Source: an uncultured Lachnospiraceae bacterium
GTDB lineage: Bacteria > Bacillota > Clostridia > Lachnospirales > Lachnospiraceae
Direction of reading: 5' to 3'
Assembly (NCBI GenBank): GCA_910587955.1
Contig: CAJUNN010000004.1
Location: 58,430-122,429, forward strand
DNA: 64,000 nt
Position 1 is the first letter of the stretch. The number at the start of each line of letters is the position of its first letter. A model generated the notes under the pieces. The model searched no databases. It had not been told where the DNA came from and saw nothing but the letters and a program-made list of their open reading frames with translations. Both the position numbers and the translations under genes were made by a program. This document shows positions 63,106 through 64,000 of the stretch, in pieces.

Positions 63106-63132
63106 GTCAAAGGCCTGCGGTTTCCGGCCTAA

Positions 63133-63576
63133 TCACCTTCTCACTGCCCGCCAGACCTGGTATCCCATATAAAAGAACACCTCCCGGTCCATAATCTCTT
63201 TCGCATAGCGGATATTTTCCTGGGTGACGGCGGATTTTTCCTCCATCCGCATATCTACCTCTGGTACGCCCAGGTCCAACCCGTAGTTCCATGCCACCCG
63301 GGCATCCGACTGAGCATTCCCCTCCCCGTAACCGCCTGTCAGAATGATCGTTCCCGCATATCCGTTTTCATACAACCAGACACCGTGCCGGATGCGCTCC
63401 CGGAAAACAGGGGATACCTCTTCTCCGTCTGTCCCTGCTCCCAGAACAATGATCACATCCGCCTTCTGCGCCTCATCCGTTTTTCCGTAATTCCAAATTG
63501 CAACTGCATCCCAGACTGCCCAGACAGCCAGAAGGACCGCGCAGGCAGCCATATATTTTAATAGCTCTTTTCTCAT
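63133..63576 (-). CDS. YdcF/SanA (DUF218)-type protein with apparent internal deletion
   Basis: A 147-residue protein with an N-terminal helix (LLKYMAACAVLLAVWAVWDA) and the first half of a DUF218 domain: KADVIIVLGAGTDGEEVSPV, RERIRHGVWLYENGYAGTII, LTGGYGEG. It then jumps from TQENIRYAKEIMD straight to REVFFYMGYQVWRAVRR, which is the usual extreme C-terminus, so the middle (about 40 residues including the HMxRA part) appears to be missing in frame. Proteins of this type act in envelope or vancomycin-related processes. Function is doubtful. Confidence 0.6.
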   Translation of the reverse strand: MRKELLKYMAACAVLLAVWAVWDAVAIWNYGKTDEAQKADVIIVLGAGTDGEEVSPVFRERIRHGVWLYENGYAGTIILTGGYGEGNAQSDARVAWNYGLDLGVPEVDMRMEEKSAVTQENIRYAKEIMDREVFFYMGYQVWRAVRR

Positions 63577-63755
63577 AATAGGAAAGTATACCATAATTTA
63601 CCGGAGGGCAGTAGTACAAAATCTGCTTTCATGGATTTGAACTTTTTGCTGCTTATTCCTTATTTTTTTGAATTTCTGCAATCTTTGTGCACTTTTTTAT
63701 GCTTCTTTTATAAAATGGACATACTTTGAACACATTTGGACATTATAATAAGCAC

Positions 63756-63835
63756 AGATAGTTGATTTAATATCACTATCTCCCCCCTCATAAGAAAAGG
63801 AAAAGCGGCCGGGCCCTCCGGCCGCTTTTCCTTTT
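63756..63835 (+). ncRNA. Candidate small RNA with C-rich loop between two hairpins
   Basis: A TATAAT at 63744-63749 predicts a start near 63756; the -35 region is poor. The RNA would fold a first hairpin (GATAGT 63757-63762 with ACTATC 63775-63780), then a single-stranded TCTCCCCCCTC at about 63779-63789, then an 18-pair terminator hairpin (63795-63812 with 63818-63835, loop GCCCT). C-rich single-stranded runs can pair with Shine-Dalgarno sequences, as in RsaE-type regulators. No open frame is present. Evidence is structural only. Confidence 0.4.
63795..63835 (+). terminator. Strong intrinsic terminator
   Basis: AAAAGGAAAAGCGGCCGG pairs perfectly with CCGGCCGCTTTTCCTTTT around GCCCT. No protein gene on the plus strand precedes it; it ends the candidate small RNA. 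Confidence 0.85.
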
Positions 63836-63885
63836 CACTTATTTACTTATTTTCACGGATTCCTCTATTTTCTTTGATTTTTTCC

Positions 63886-63913
63886 TTGCTTTTCCGATGA
63901 TATGTGGTATAAT
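63886..63913 (+). promoter_or_regulatory. tRNA-Gly promoter
   Basis: TTGCTT, 16-base spacer, extended -10 TGG-TATAAT (63908-63913), 14 bases before the tRNA. Confidence 0.75.
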
Positions 63914-63927
63914 AGTAAAAGTTCCAC

Positions 63928-63998
63928 GCAGATATAGTTCATCGGTAGAACGCCAGCTTCCCAAGCTGGAGAGGCGGGTTCGATTCCCGTTATCTGCT
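63928..63998 (+). tRNA. tRNA-Gly (anticodon CCC)
   Basis: A complete 71-nt cloverleaf: acceptor GCAGATA/TATCTGC, short D arm with GTTC-ATCGGTA-GAAC, anticodon stem CCAGC/GCTGG with loop TTCCCAA (anticodon CCC), and T arm GCGGG-TTCGATT-CCCGT. CCA is not encoded. It reads GGG codons. Confidence 0.93.
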
Positions 63999-64000
63999 TT

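Larger units (their letters stand above)
63595..63927. other. Intergenic region with predicted RNA and tRNA promoter
   Basis: No protein gene. The left part (63595-63740) is AT-rich without features I can support. From 63744 a -10 element leads to a hairpin, a C-rich stretch and a strong terminator (63795-63835); then the tRNA-Gly promoter follows. Confidence 0.5.

Overview
The window looks like chromosomal DNA of a spore-forming, anaerobic Firmicute, most likely a Lachnospiraceae (Clostridium cluster XIVa) member. The evidence is the Firmicutes gene order comEA-comEC-holA-rpsT-gpr-spoIIP-lepA-hemW-hrcA-grpE-dnaK-dnaJ-prmA, sporulation genes (spoIIP, gpr, a GerM-domain lipoprotein), a 1178-residue pyruvate:ferredoxin oxidoreductase, strong AGGAGG-type ribosome binding sites with frequent TTG/GTG starts, and small DUF6061-like proteins. 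No rRNA, CRISPR array, intact insertion sequence or prophage was seen.

Layout. 1-64: start of prmA. 193-3535: a patchwork of a ceramidase-like gene, gene remnants, a truncated GntR regulator and a candidate type I toxin-antitoxin locus. 3536-9440: an accessory block of membrane and secreted proteins of unknown function, divergent from a BlaI/BlaR1-type repressor and M56 peptidase pair whose operator-like palindromes sit between the two divergent promoters. 9455-12986: NAD(P)HX dehydratase with IbrB-like (ParB fold), IbrA-like (PAPS-reductase fold) and phosphoribosyltransferase-like genes. 13004-19326: rhamnose kinase and isomerase, a DeoR regulator, cysteine synthase with a metY remnant, a sensory-rhodopsin-transducer-like protein and an aldo/keto reductase. 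19572-23108: nifJ. 23965-31770: the heat-shock genes dnaJ, dnaK, grpE, hrcA (with CIRCE) and divergent clpB. 31843-38573: lipoprotein, flotillin, PAP2 phosphatase, two DUF6061-like paralogues and a sugar-type regulator/oxidoreductase/cupin set. 38737-43299: VWA and MoxR ATPase pair, HAD phosphatase, hemW. 43315-47611: hybrid histidine kinase and lepA. 47999-53044: MATE exporter, spoIIP, gpr, rpsT, holA. 53038-58914: comEC, GerM-like lipoprotein, two-component system, comEA. 59007-63576: YdcZ-type transporter, solute-binding protein, argD, argB, YdcF-like protein. The window ends with a candidate small RNA and tRNA-Gly(CCC).

The conserved housekeeping cluster keeps its order across the window but is opened in several places by accessory blocks: about 24 kb between dnaJ and prmA, about 13 kb between hrcA and hemW, and single-gene insertions elsewhere. 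Three intergenic sites carry copies of a structured hairpin repeat with a shared boundary sequence. The most interesting accessory loci are the BlaI/BlaR1-linked secreted-protein block, the candidate type I toxin-antitoxin locus, the IbrA/IbrB/phosphoribosyltransferase operon, the hairpin repeat family, and two short predicted RNAs (the clpB leader and the region upstream of tRNA-Gly). All functions are inferred by reading the sequence; no database search was run.
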